Assembly (NCBI GenBank): GCA_938002655.1
Contig: CALLAC010000003.1
Coordinates: 1-64,000 of the forward strand
DNA length: 64,000 nucleotides
Reading direction: 5' to 3'
Source: an uncultured Cytophagales bacterium
GTDB lineage: Bacteria; Bacteroidota; Bacteroidia; Cytophagales; Thermonemataceae
Shown: positions 19,831 through 28,648 of the stretch, piece by piece
Layout: each line of letters starts with the position of its first letter
Numbering within the stretch: position 1 is the stretch's first letter
The notes under the pieces: model-generated
Told to the model about the DNA's origin: nothing
The model's database searches: none
What the model saw: only the letters and a program-made list of their open reading frames with translations
Made by a program: the position numbers and the translations under genes

Positions 19831-20766
19831 TCATTTCAGTTTAATGAAAGTTGCTCCGTAGCCAAACTTTTCTTTTTGAGCATCTTTGTAAAAAGCTACT
19901 TGTGGGTGTTTGCTGATTTTTCTGTGAATTTCTTGTCGTAAAGTGCCATTACCTACGCCATGAATAAATGTAATTTCAGAAAGTCCGTTGGCAATGGCTC
20001 TATCCAAGCACTTTTCAAAAATTTCCAGTTGATAGGCAAGTATTTCATTTGCTGAAAGCGATTGATGCTCTTTCAAGAGGGTTTCAATGTGTAAATCAAC
20101 TACCGAATCTGTGGGAGAAATTTTTTTGTGGCAAGCGTAAATACTTTGTGCTTGTATATTTTCTGATAATTTTTGCGTAGTTTCTTGGCTGATACCCTCC
20201 TTATCCAACTGAAAAAGATAGCCCTTTTTGCCTAAAATAGGTACTTCTTGCAAGTTTTTGAACTGATTGGCTCTGAATTTTTGCTTTTTCTGCAAGATAA
20301 GAGGCTCTGCAAAGGGCTTGGCAGAAGCGTAAATCATTTGTACGTAGTAGATACCCCAATTTTCTAGATGCGAAATGCTTACTTCTTCAATTTTTTGTGA
20401 GCTTTGAGGCTCTAAAACTCCTTTGCTGATTGTAACAATTTTTTCATTTTGCTCTTTGTGAATGGCAAAAGGCAGAGCCCAATCGCTGTTATTGAGGCAA
20501 TATAAGGCAAATGTTTGGTCGTTGAGAGGTAGAAAAGCCAAGTAAATACCAAGGGCTGATTGTACTTCACGGACAAGGATTTTGCTATCTTTTGCTTGTG
20601 AAGGAAAACGCTTGCTTTCTTCACTAGAAATAAGAACTACTTCACGCCTCTGTACGGGAATAGTAAAACCATCTTCAATTTCAACCTCTACTATATCGCC
20701 TTTGATAGCCACAATCACTCCTGATTCTTTATCGTGCAACAGCCGAACTTTATCGCCTATGTTCAT
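19831..20766 (-). CDS. DUF2027 and Smr domain protein
   Basis: The N-terminus (MNIGDKVRLLHDKESGVIVAI) forms a small KOW/SH3-like fold with an EVEIEDGFTIPV strand, as in Bacteroidota DUF2027 proteins. The C-terminus is an Smr domain with DLHIETL (residue 230 region) and the signature HGVGNGTLR. Smr domains are known nicking or ribosome-rescue endonucleases in MutS2 and SmrB; no MutS2 part is present here. Length 311 fits the family. It is the last gene of the tyrS-fabD operon, 28 bp after fabD. The substrate is unknown. Confidence 0.9.
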   Translation of the reverse strand: MNIGDKVRLLHDKESGVIVAIKGDIVEVEIEDGFTIPVQRREVVLISSEESKRFPSQAKDSKILVREVQSALGIYLAFLPLNDQTFALYCLNNSDWALPFAIHKEQNEKIVTISKGVLEPQSSQKIEEVSISHLENWGIYYVQMIYASAKPFAEPLILQKKQKFRANQFKNLQEVPILGKKGYLFQLDKEGISQETTQKLSENIQAQSIYACHKKISPTDSVVDLHIETLLKEHQSLSANEILAYQLEIFEKCLDRAIANGLSEITFIHGVGNGTLRQEIHRKISKHPQVAFYKDAQKEKFGYGATFIKLK

Positions 20767-20794
20767 AGTTTTGGGTAGCTTAAAACTTTAATCT

Positions 20795-21679
20795 TTATAA
20801 AGACACTGCACTTGCTTGTGGAGCAATTTTTTTGACCAAGCCTTGCAAAACTTTGCCTGGTCCGCATTCAATAAATTCAGTGGCACCGTCTTGGCTCATA
20901 GCCAGCACCGATTGTGTCCATTTGACAGGTGCAGTGAGTTGAGCAATGAGGTTTTTCTTAATTTCATCAGGGTTGCTTACTGCTTTTGCCACGGCATTCT
21001 GATATACGGGACAAATAGGTTTGGCAAAAGGGGTATTTTCTATGGCTTTCTGCAACTCTTCTTGAGCAGGTAGCATCAGCGGCGAATGAAAAGCACCACC
21101 TACTTGTAAAATCAAGGCTCTTTTGGCACCAGCTTGCCTGAGCCGCTCACAAGCAATTTCTACGGCTTGCACCGAACCCGAAATCACAAGCTGACCAGGG
21201 CAGTTGTAGTTGGCAGGTACAACGATGTAGTCGGGATTTTCATTGCGGATTTCCTTGCAAATCTTTTCAACTTTTTCATCTTCCAAGCCCAAAACCGCCG
21301 CCATAGTAGAAGGAATGATTTCGCAAGCTTTTTGCATGGCTTCGGCACGCTTGGCCACAAGTCGTAAGCCATCCTCAAAAGAAAGAGTTCGGTTGGCAAC
21401 TAGTGCCGAAAATTCGCCGAGCGAATGCCCTGCTACCATATCGGGCTGAATATGGTGAGCTATGGCAAGAGCAACTGAATGTATAAAAATAGCAGGCTGT
21501 GTAACTTTGGTTTGTTTGAGTTCTTCTTCTGTACCTGCAAACATGATGTCTGTGATGCTGAAGCCTAAAATTTCGTTGGCTTGCTTGAAAATTTGTTGAG
21601 CAGTAGAATTTGTTTCATACAAATCTTTGCCCATTCCACTGAATTGTGAGCCTTGTCCAGGAAAAATGTATGCTTTCAT
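20795..21679 (-). CDS. fabD: Malonyl-CoA:ACP transacylase
   Basis: Loads malonyl groups from CoA onto acyl carrier protein for fatty acid synthesis. The motifs FPGQGSQFSGMG at the N-terminus, the nucleophile GHSLGEFSAL, and the catalytic histidine in GGAFHSPLM are all present, as is the C-terminal ECGPGKVLQGLVKKI. Length 294 is normal. It follows tyrS by 29 bp and precedes the Smr gene by 28 bp on the minus strand, forming an operon. fabH and fabG lie far away at 54 and 61 kb. Confidence 0.97.
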   Translation of the reverse strand: MKAYIFPGQGSQFSGMGKDLYETNSTAQQIFKQANEILGFSITDIMFAGTEEELKQTKVTQPAIFIHSVALAIAHHIQPDMVAGHSLGEFSALVANRTLSFEDGLRLVAKRAEAMQKACEIIPSTMAAVLGLEDEKVEKICKEIRNENPDYIVVPANYNCPGQLVISGSVQAVEIACERLRQAGAKRALILQVGGAFHSPLMLPAQEELQKAIENTPFAKPICPVYQNAVAKAVSNPDEIKKNLIAQLTAPVKWTQSVLAMSQDGATEFIECGPGKVLQGLVKKIAPQASAVSL

Positions 21680-21708
21680 TGCTTAATGTTTGATAGTGAA
21701 AAATTTGT

Positions 21709-22989
21709 CTAAACAACTCGAATAAGCACATAATTGGTTTTACCTTTTTGTGCCAGGAGGTATTTTTCTTGCAAAAGTTCAAAATCAGCAGGAGTTGTTT
21801 CTTGCGAAGAAATCTTAATTTTATTGATACTCACAGCATTGTTTTGTATAGCTTTGCGAGCTTCGCCTTTCGAGCTAAATACGCCTGCTTCCGCAAGAAA
21901 ATCAACCACATTCTTGCATTCAGAAATTTTGTCTTTGCTAATTTGTGCCTGTGGAACCCCTTCAAACACTTCTAAAAGTGTTTTTTCATCGAGTTTTTTC
22001 AAGTCTTCTACCACCTCTTTACCAAAAAGTATATTGGAAGCTCTGATAGCATTTTGTAAATCTTGTAAACTATGGATACGTTCTGTGAGTTCTTGGGCAA
22101 GAGCTTTTTGTAAAATACGCTTTTCAGGACTTTGAGAATGTTCATTTTCTAAAATTTCTATTTCGTTTTGAGTTTTGAGCGAAAAAACCCTCATCAGGCG
22201 AGGCATATCGGCATCAGCTTGATTGATAAAAAACTGATAAAACTTGTAGGGGCTGGTCATAGACGCATCGAGCCAAATATTTCCACTTTCAGATTTACCA
22301 AACTTGGAGCCATCGGCTTTGGTGAGCAAGGGAGTGGTAAGGGCAAATGCCTCGCCACCCTCTATTCGGCGGATAAGTTCGGTGCCTGTGGTAATATTGC
22401 CCCATTGGTCAGAGCCTCCCATTTGAAGTTTGACGTTTTTGTTTTTGTAAAGCCAATAAAAATCGTAGCCTTGCAGAAGTTGATAGCTAAATTCGGTAAA
22501 AGAAATACCACCACCTTCGCCCAAGCGATTTTTTACGGAGTCTTTTGCCATCATATAATTCACGGTGATGTGCTTACCCACTTTCCTCAAAAATTCCAAA
22601 AAGCTCATTTCTTTGAACCAATCGTAATTATTTACCATTTCAGCGGCATTGGAACCTTGAAAATCTAAAAATTTTTGTAGTTGTTTCTTAATAGCTTCTT
22701 GATTTTTCTGCAAAGTTTCTTCATCTAAAAATTTTCTTTCTTCGCTTTTGCCCGAAGGGTCGCCAATCATGCCAGTTGCACCGCCTATGAGAGCAAAAGG
22801 TTTGTGCCCTGCCCGTTGAAAATGTACCAGCAGCATAATGGTTGCCAAGTTTCCGATATGTAGAGAGTTGGCTGTGGGGTCGAAGCCAATATAGCCCGAA
22901 GTAAGATTTTCTAAAAGTTTTTCGGTGCCCGGCATATAATCGTGTAACATTCCTCGCCAACGCAGTTCGTTAATGAAATTTATACGCAT
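21709..22989 (-). CDS. tyrS: Tyrosyl-tRNA synthetase
   Basis: Charges tRNA-Tyr. The class I signature is the HIGH-like motif in [12 protein letters not shown], and the KMSKS-like loop is [22 protein letters not shown] is diagnostic for TyrS. The C-terminal part (about residues 355-425) is an S4 RNA-binding domain, ending NYVLIRVV. Length 426 matches the TyrRS group with an S4 domain. It is the first gene of the minus-strand operon with fabD and the Smr gene. The long open frame antisense to it (22168-22668) is not a gene. Confidence 0.98.
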   Translation of the reverse strand: MRINFINELRWRGMLHDYMPGTEKLLENLTSGYIGFDPTANSLHIGNLATIMLLVHFQRAGHKPFALIGGATGMIGDPSGKSEERKFLDEETLQKNQEAIKKQLQKFLDFQGSNAAEMVNNYDWFKEMSFLEFLRKVGKHITVNYMMAKDSVKNRLGEGGGISFTEFSYQLLQGYDFYWLYKNKNVKLQMGGSDQWGNITTGTELIRRIEGGEAFALTTPLLTKADGSKFGKSESGNIWLDASMTSPYKFYQFFINQADADMPRLMRVFSLKTQNEIEILENEHSQSPEKRILQKALAQELTERIHSLQDLQNAIRASNILFGKEVVEDLKKLDEKTLLEVFEGVPQAQISKDKISECKNVVDFLAEAGVFSSKGEARKAIQNNAVSINKIKISSQETTPADFELLQEKYLLAQKGKTNYVLIRVV

Positions 22990-23096
22990 AAAATTACAGA
23001 TTTGCAGCGGAGAGTTTTTGTGTTTGGTATGATTTTAGTGCGGCAATTTACTCAAAAATCTTCTATGCTAAAAAAAGCCTACTGTGAAAATCTTTG

Positions 23097-23104
23097 TAAA
23101 TTTG
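23097..23104 (+). promoter_or_regulatory. Putative -7 element of the DUF6452-like gene
   Basis: TAAATTTG matches TAnnTTTG and lies 19 bp before the ATG at 23124. A spaced TTG is not seen. Confidence 0.35.
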
Positions 23105-23123
23105 CACAAAAGCAAATAAAACT

Positions 23124-23630
23124 ATGAAAACACGCCAACTGATGTTCTTGGTAAGTCTTTTAGGGCTTAGTACTTGGGCTTGTCTGAGATTAGAAACTAT
23201 TTGTGCCGATACCATAGAGGTTCCTACTGTTGTGAATTTTAAGCAGAAAATTAAGTTCAAAGATAGGTTCAATCGAGATTCGGTTGTGCTGAAAGATACA
23301 TTTATATTTCTGAAATTTATCCGACCACAAGGTTTTGATACTTTTTTATTTGTGCCTCAAAGAGCAAGCGATTCTTTACGGGCTGTTCGTCTGCCTTACA
23401 ACCCTTTGCAAGATACCATAAGTTATGTTTTTCATTATCGTAGAGGTGATACTTTACGAAAAGATACTTTGCTTTTGGGTTACTCTCGTCGTATTTTGCT
23501 GACCTCGCCGCAATGCGGTGTCCGTACCGAATATCAGAATACACGTATTTTATACCATAGCTTTGATTCGCTCACGCTCAAAAACGAACAAAACAATGTT
23601 TCTTTGGAAATTTTTTATTTTTTCAATTAG
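23124..23630 (+). CDS. Exported protein, probable DUF6452 family
   Basis: A 168-residue protein with an N-terminal hydrophobic signal (MFLVSLLGLSTWAC) whose cysteine could be a lipobox residue. The mature domain includes ETICADTIEVPTVV and ends with SPQCGVRTEYQNTRIL, which resembles the conserved cysteine region of Bacteroidota DUF6452 proteins. Function is unknown. Its end overlaps the start of the next gene by 35 bp, and such a pair (DUF6452 then DUF6048) is a recurring neighbourhood in the phylum, which supports both calls. Confidence 0.65.
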   Translation: MKTRQLMFLVSLLGLSTWACLRLETICADTIEVPTVVNFKQKIKFKDRFNRDSVVLKDTFIFLKFIRPQGFDTFLFVPQRASDSLRAVRLPYNPLQDTISYVFHYRRGDTLRKDTLLLGYSRRILLTSPQCGVRTEYQNTRILYHSFDSLTLKNEQNNVSLEIFYFFN

Positions 23631-24306
23631 CTTATGCTTTTCTTTGCAATGTTTGGCACAAAAAGATACACTCTTGCAGAACGATAGCTCAAAGAAAGTG
23701 CCTTTTAAGACAAAAAATTTTTTTGCAAAGAAAAAAAATGCAAAAACTTTTGATACGCTCGCGTTGAGAGCAGGGCTGGATTTGATAGGTATAGGACAAA
23801 GACTTGCTACCAGTAAATTTTCCTTACACCTTAATACTGATTTTGCCTTTCGGAACAAAAACCTTATCGTTGCCGAATTTACTTGGGCAAATCGAAAAGA
23901 GGCTCAAAAGGCTACGTATCTTACAGAAGCAAGTATTTTACGTTTGGGCTGGATGCATAACTTTTTGTATAAGCAAAGCAAAGCAGATGTTTTTGCAATA
24001 GGTTTACGATTGGGAAACGCTTGGTATAAAGAAGAAATGCAAACTACTTTGCAAAGTTCTATATTTGGCAACGAGCCGATTGCTTTTCGGCAAAACTTGC
24101 AGGCTACTTGGATAGAGCTAAATATGGACTTAAAAGCAAAAATATGGAAAAAGATTTTAATGGGATATTGTTTGCGTTATCAGTTCAAGCCTGCTATTCG
24201 AGGTGAGCAAATTTTTGAAAGTTATAGCATACCCAGCATAGGACGTACAGGTCGCAACAATTGGGGCTTTCAATATGGTATTTGGTGGCTTTTGTGGCAA
24301 AAGTAA
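23596..24306 (+). CDS. Outer-membrane-type protein, probable DUF6048 family
   Basis: About 236 residues with a signal peptide (MFLWKFFIFSISLCFSLQCLA). The mature part has alternating aromatic strands such as DTLALRAGLDLIGIGQRL and NWGFQYGIWWLLWQK at the extreme C-terminus, suggesting an outer-membrane beta-barrel. The ATG at 23596 places the signal peptide at the start; the frame is open further upstream to 23518 inside the preceding gene. The 35-bp overlap suggests coupled expression. The role is unknown; DUF6048 is assigned by size, barrel-like pattern and neighbour. Confidence 0.65.
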   Translation: MFLWKFFIFSISLCFSLQCLAQKDTLLQNDSSKKVPFKTKNFFAKKKNAKTFDTLALRAGLDLIGIGQRLATSKFSLHLNTDFAFRNKNLIVAEFTWANRKEAQKATYLTEASILRLGWMHNFLYKQSKADVFAIGLRLGNAWYKEEMQTTLQSSIFGNEPIAFRQNLQATWIELNMDLKAKIWKKILMGYCLRYQFKPAIRGEQIFESYSIPSIGRTGRNNWGFQYGIWWLLWQK

Positions 24307-24804
24307 TTATCCATATGCTTCGCTACTTCCCGAAATACCATTCATAAAACTAGAAAGATACAAAACGGTATAAAACACACAAGCCAAGTATTCCACATCT
24401 GTTTCCATTGTTTTATCTAAAATTTCAAAATCATACTCGTAAGAAAGTTTACTCCATTTGAAATAAGGCGAAACTTCCAACAAAGTCTTTTTCTGCTCGT
24501 TTTGTACTTGGATTTTAGGTTTCCAAAAACCTTTATAGCGAATTGAAAAGTTTTTATCTTGATAGTTCAGACTGATGCTTCCGAGCCAATTCAGTTTGTA
24601 GGATGCAATTTGTTCATTATTTCTGAGTATCAGCACTTCTTGCCCCCAAAAGCCTTTTGGCTCAAAATCTATCTGCTTACTTGGGTCAAAATATGCGTGT
24701 GCCTTAAAAGAAAACAAACCTTCATATTCCAGCGTGAATAGCTTTTCGCCTGTTTCACCCAGTAAAGCATATTTTCGAATACCAATAGATTCTCCTTTGA
24801 GCAT
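24307..24804 (-). CDS. Hypothetical protein
   Basis: A 165-residue protein that I do not recognise. It lacks a signal peptide. The sequence alternates polar and aromatic residues (KLFTLEYEGLFSFKAHAYF, SIRYKGFWKPKIQV), suggesting a beta-sheet fold, perhaps like the tubby/LURP-one-related scramblase folds, though no motif confirms this. A single hydrophobic stretch near the C-terminus (VEYLACVFYTVLYLSSFMNG) may be a membrane segment. It abuts the preceding convergent gene with no gap. Coding is supported by an open frame without a better competitor and by normal codon use. Confidence 0.7.
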   Translation of the reverse strand: MLKGESIGIRKYALLGETGEKLFTLEYEGLFSFKAHAYFDPSKQIDFEPKGFWGQEVLILRNNEQIASYKLNWLGSISLNYQDKNFSIRYKGFWKPKIQVQNEQKKTLLEVSPYFKWSKLSYEYDFEILDKTMETDVEYLACVFYTVLYLSSFMNGISGSSEAYG

Positions 24805-24871
24805 ACTAAGAAGGCTTCATGCACAAACATACAAGAAATTTAAAAAAATTCAAAAAAATTATCCGAAATGC

Positions 24872-24879
24872 TATTTTTG
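24872..24879 (+). promoter_or_regulatory. Putative -7 element of the BtuF-like gene
   Basis: TATTTTTG, 29 bp before the ATG at 24909. It matches the -7 consensus, without a clear -33 element. Confidence 0.35.
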
Positions 24880-24908
24880 CAGAAAACTTTTAGCTAAACT
24901 CTTTTTTT

Positions 24909-26057
24909 ATGAATTTTCGGCAATTGCTTATCATTCTGATAGCGTTTTGTTTAGGTTCTTCTTGTAAAACACAAGAAGAAAGAAGAACAAGAAATGAGAA
25001 AGTACTTGAAAAGGTTTTCCCCCAATATGCCAGAGGCTTTTTTTGGGAGAAAAGTGAAAAATATACGATTTTGCACATAACACGTCCTTTCGACGATAAA
25101 ACAGATACTTTGCGATATGTTTTGGCAAAAAGCAAGCAAGATATTCCCCAAGATTTACAGCATTTACGTTTTATTCAAATACCGATTAAACGCATCGTAA
25201 GCACTTCTACTACACATATTCCTGCTTTGGAGGTTATGGGCAGTTTAGATTGTTTGGTGGCAAGCAATAGCTTGCAATACATATATTCGGAGGCAGTACA
25301 GAAATTGGCTCAACAAGGGAAAATAACTGCCCTGAGCGAGGAGAGTTTGGAACTTGAAAAAATCATAGCTTTACAACCCAACTTATTGATGGTTTCGGCT
25401 ATGCCTGCTACCAAAATGGGCGTATATCAAAAAATTCAGGAAGCAGGTATAGCTGTTTTACCCAATGCCGAGTGGTTAGAAGAACACCCCTTGGGCAAAG
25501 CCGAATGGATAAAAATGTTTGGATTGCTTTTGGAAAAAGAAATGGAAGCGAATAGATTTTTTGAAAACATTGAAAAAGAGTATAGCAAACTGAAAAACTT
25601 GGCACAAAACGTAAAAAAGCCTCGTAAAGTAGCTTTAGGCTTACCTCAAAAAGAAATCTGGTATGTGCCCGCAGGTAAAAGTTTTGGAGCGGCTTTTCTC
25701 AAAGATGCAAATTTAGACTATGCTTTTGCTTCTGATATGGGCACAGGCAGTTTACAACTTAGCAAGGAACTTGTTTTTAGCAAATTTACTGATGCTTCGC
25801 TTTGGTTAAATGCAGAAGTTCCTGCTCAACTCAACGATAAGATATTTTGTGAGTACAAACAAATAGAAGCAGTGCGTAAAGGTGAAATTTACGACAGAAA
25901 AAAAAGGCTCTCTGCCCAAGGAGGCAACGATTATTGGGAGCGAGCTGTCATCCACCCCGAAGAAGTACTTGGCGACCTTATCCAAATCGCTTATCCCGAA
26001 CTTTTGCCACAAAGAGAGCTCATGTATTATCGCAAAATAGGGGTTGCTTGCCCTTGA
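24909..26057 (+). CDS. BtuF/FecB-like substrate-binding lipoprotein
   Basis: Periplasmic binding lipoprotein of the class that delivers iron chelates, heme or cobalamin to ABC importers. The lipobox LGSSC sits at residues 16-20. The fold is shown by PIKRIVSTSTTHIPALEVMG, LDCLVASNS, then SLELEKIIALQPNLLMVS and the C-terminal HPEEVLGDLIQIAYPELL. Length 382 is slightly long because of an N-terminal region of about 90 residues. No permease, ATPase or TonB receptor adjoins, so the ligand cannot be inferred. It converges on the helicase gene with a 2-bp gap. Confidence 0.85.
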   Translation: MNFRQLLIILIAFCLGSSCKTQEERRTRNEKVLEKVFPQYARGFFWEKSEKYTILHITRPFDDKTDTLRYVLAKSKQDIPQDLQHLRFIQIPIKRIVSTSTTHIPALEVMGSLDCLVASNSLQYIYSEAVQKLAQQGKITALSEESLELEKIIALQPNLLMVSAMPATKMGVYQKIQEAGIAVLPNAEWLEEHPLGKAEWIKMFGLLLEKEMEANRFFENIEKEYSKLKNLAQNVKKPRKVALGLPQKEIWYVPAGKSFGAAFLKDANLDYAFASDMGTGSLQLSKELVFSKFTDASLWLNAEVPAQLNDKIFCEYKQIEAVRKGEIYDRKKRLSAQGGNDYWERAVIHPEEVLGDLIQIAYPELLPQRELMYYRKIGVACP

Positions 26058-26059
26058 AA

Positions 26060-27337
26060 TCACTTTTTTTGTTTTTTACTTTTAGGCTTTTTCTGGTGTT
26101 TTTTTTCGTGAAAAGCCCCCTGAAAATTCGGGTTTTCTTTGCGTTTTTGGGCATCAATTTGCCTTGCTATGGCTAGCTTTTCTTCAAAAGGGGTTTCGTA
26201 GATTTGTACTTCTGCAGGAATTTTAGCTCTCGGAATAGTCATTTTGATGATCTGCTCAATTTTACTGATATGATACATCTCGGCTTCGTTCGCAAACGTA
26301 ATGGCTACACCTGTGTGTTTGGCTCTACCTGTGCGTCCTATTCTGTGTACGTATTCTTCGTACAAAATAGGCACGTCGAAGTTGATAACGTGGCTCACGT
26401 GGCTCACGTCTATGCCACGGGCAGCGACATCGGTAGCTACTAAAATCCGAATTTCACCATTTTTAAAAGACTCAATAGCATTGAGGCGGGCATTTTGGTC
26501 TTTGTTGGCATGAATAACTTTTACATTTTTCTCACCCAGTTTGCGGGCTACAAATTTGTAAATATTGTTGGCGTTTTCTTTAGTTTTAGTGAAGACAATC
26601 ACTTTCTGAAAATTTTCTTGCTTGAGAAAATACTGCAAAAGTTCAATTTTAGTTCGGAAATTAGGGGTTTCATATAAAAATTGCTCTACGGTTTCGGCAG
26701 GGGTGGCTTGTGGAGTTATTTCTACTCGTATCGGAAACTCTAAAAACTCTTCTGAAAGTTTGATAACTTTTTCGGGCATTGTAGCCGAAAAAAGTAGGTT
26801 TTGACGTTTTTTGGCAGGAATAACTTCCAAAATTTTACGAATTTGTGGCATAAAGCCCATATCCATCATTCTATCGGCTTCATCGAGCACAAGTGTTCGG
26901 ATTTCTTTGGTGGTAAGTTGGTTGGTGAGGTAAATATCCATAAATCTGCCTGGCGTTGCGATGAGAATATCTACACCTTGTTTTATTTCCTCTAACTGAG
27001 GCTTTATACCCTTACCTCCAAATATGGCTACCACACGCAAATCTGTGTATTTAGCAAGAGTTTGTACACTTTCCTTTATTTGCAAACAAAGTTCACGAGT
27101 AGGAGCAAGTATTAAGGCTCGCGGAGCAAAACCTTGAGCATATTTGAGCTTCATTAGTAGGGGTAGAGCGTAAGCGGCTGTCTTGCCTGTGCCTGTTTGA
27201 GCTATGCCTAAAACATCGTGCCCTGCAAGTATCAATGGAATAGCTTTTTCCTGAATTTCGGTAGGCTCTTGATAGCCTGCTTCTGCAATAGCATTAAGCA
27301 ACTGTCGATTGAGTTTTAGGTCTTCAAAAGTAGGCAT
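26060..27337 (-). CDS. DEAD-box RNA helicase, RhlE-like
   Basis: ATP-dependent RNA helicase probably acting in ribosome assembly or RNA decay. All core motifs are visible: Q motif GYQEPTEIQ, motif I AQTGTGKT, Ia PTRELCLQI, II DEAD, III SAT, and VI HRIGRTGR. The C-terminal tail is short, basic and lysine-rich (KKHQKKPKSKKQKK). The start at 27337 gives MPTFEDLKLN, the typical opening; an in-frame ATG lies 24 bp upstream. It has no operon partner. Confidence 0.95.
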   Translation of the reverse strand: MPTFEDLKLNRQLLNAIAEAGYQEPTEIQEKAIPLILAGHDVLGIAQTGTGKTAAYALPLLMKLKYAQGFAPRALILAPTRELCLQIKESVQTLAKYTDLRVVAIFGGKGIKPQLEEIKQGVDILIATPGRFMDIYLTNQLTTKEIRTLVLDEADRMMDMGFMPQIRKILEVIPAKKRQNLLFSATMPEKVIKLSEEFLEFPIRVEITPQATPAETVEQFLYETPNFRTKIELLQYFLKQENFQKVIVFTKTKENANNIYKFVARKLGEKNVKVIHANKDQNARLNAIESFKNGEIRILVATDVAARGIDVSHVSHVINFDVPILYEEYVHRIGRTGRAKHTGVAITFANEAEMYHISKIEQIIKMTIPRAKIPAEVQIYETPFEEKLAIARQIDAQKRKENPNFQGAFHEKKHQKKPKSKKQKK

Positions 27338-27745
27338 GTATTTCAATTGGTTTATATTCAAACTTGATAGGTTTTAAAAGTATATCAGGTAACACATTGG
27401 CTTTCAAATAAATGTATTTTTGTAAAAAACTCTTTTGTTCGAGCACATTTGAAAAAATAAATTTCAACTTTTTATGTAAATCATGGAGTATTTTACTTTA
27501 AGGCAGTGTGTTCTAAATCATATTGTTTTTCTAAAAAGAACTATTGACTACTTGCTAATTCAACATCAGCTTTTTCAAACTCTACCCATAATTTTTGACG
27601 GCTAAAATACAAAAAAATAATATCCAATAATTTTTCTTTAAAAATCTGTTCAGAGAAGAGATTTTTAGTTTTGTTTCAATAAGGATAAGTTTCTAAAATT
27701 CAAAAAAGCTGTATATTTGCTGTATGCACCAAACGCAAACTGCTT
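27338..27745. other. Intergenic region between helicase and sdaA
   Basis: About 400 bp without a convincing gene. A plus-strand TATTTTTG at 27415-27422 has no gene in its wake. TATATTTG at 27712-27719 is a likely -7 box for sdaA, 26 bp before its ATG. On the minus strand 27543-27680 carries an open frame of about 46 codons without a normal start codon; it may be chance or a gene remnant. Confidence 0.5.
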
Positions 27746-28648
27746 ATGAGTATTCTGTTTGATGATTTTCGGAGTTGGAAAAATTATTGTGAAGAGAATA
27801 AACTATCTCTGTATCAGCCTGTTTTGGAATATGAAATGGAGCAGAAAGGTCGTACCGAAGCCGAAATTTGGGAACACATGCAAAAGGCTTATCGTGTAAT
27901 GACTGAAGCTATCCATACAGGACTTACTGATGATATGACTTCTCGTTCGGGAATGGTAAATAATGGAGCCAAAAAAGTATTTAAAGCACCTCTGGTAGTG
28001 CTTTCTAGAGAGTTTCAAGAACTCATCGCTCGTGCTATGGCGGCAAAAGAAGTGAATTCTTGTATGGGGCGAATTGTCGCCGCACCTACGGCAGGGGCAT
28101 CGGGTATTTTGCCTGGTATTTTGTACACACTTCAACAAATACATCATTTAGAAGACCGCAAAATTTGGGAGGGTTTGCTTGTGGCGGCAGGGATAGCTCT
28201 TATCATAGAAAGAAATGCAGGGATTGCAGGAGCAATAGGAGGTTGCCAAGCAGAAACGGGTTCAGCAGCGGCTATGGGAGCAGGGGCTATTGTATACTGT
28301 TTGGGAGGCAATATTCAGCAAGTTTTCAATGCAGTAGCTATTACCATTCAATGTACTTTGGGGCTTGTATGCGACCCTGTGGCAGGACTTGTGGAGGTGC
28401 CTTGCATTGTACGCAATGCCAGTGGTGTAGCCATTGCCTATGCTTCGGCTCAAATAGCTTTGGCTGATGTAGATGCCGTTATTCCTGTTGATGAGTGTGT
28501 ACAAGCTATGGGCGAAATTGGGCAAAGTATGGAAACTCGCTACAAAGAAACTGCTCTTGGTGGGCTTGCCGTTACTCCCACAGCCAAAACAATTGCTCAA
28601 AAAGTATTAGTGCAAAATGTGGAAATTTTACCTGACGAAACTAAATAA
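27746..28648 (+). CDS. sdaAA: L-serine dehydratase, iron-sulfur-dependent, alpha subunit
   Basis: Deaminates L-serine to pyruvate and ammonia using an oxygen-labile 4Fe-4S cluster. Cluster and active-site blocks are visible: NSCMGRIVAAPTAGASGILPG, IGGCQAETGSA and CDPVAGLVEVPC. At 300 residues it has only the alpha domain, as in the two-subunit Bacillus type; the beta (regulatory) subunit is not in the window. The stop overlaps the start of a sensor kinase gene by 32 bp, an unusual coupling that links serine catabolism to a signalling protein. Confidence 0.93.
   Translation: MSILFDDFRSWKNYCEENKLSLYQPVLEYEMEQKGRTEAEIWEHMQKAYRVMTEAIHTGLTDDMTSRSGMVNNGAKKVFKAPLVVLSREFQELIARAMAAKEVNSCMGRIVAAPTAGASGILPGILYTLQQIHHLEDRKIWEGLLVAAGIALIIERNAGIAGAIGGCQAETGSAAAMGAGAIVYCLGGNIQQVFNAVAITIQCTLGLVCDPVAGLVEVPCIVRNASGVAIAYASAQIALADVDAVIPVDECVQAMGEIGQSMETRYKETALGGLAVTPTAKTIAQKVLVQNVEILPDETK

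Noticed and set aside
22168-22668. 166-codon frame antisense to tyrS
   Set aside because: Shadow of the conserved tyrS coding sequence.
24805-24908. Cobalamin or other riboswitch before the BtuF-like gene
   Set aside because: Only about 100 bp is available and no conserved aptamer element is seen; a -7 box explains the region.
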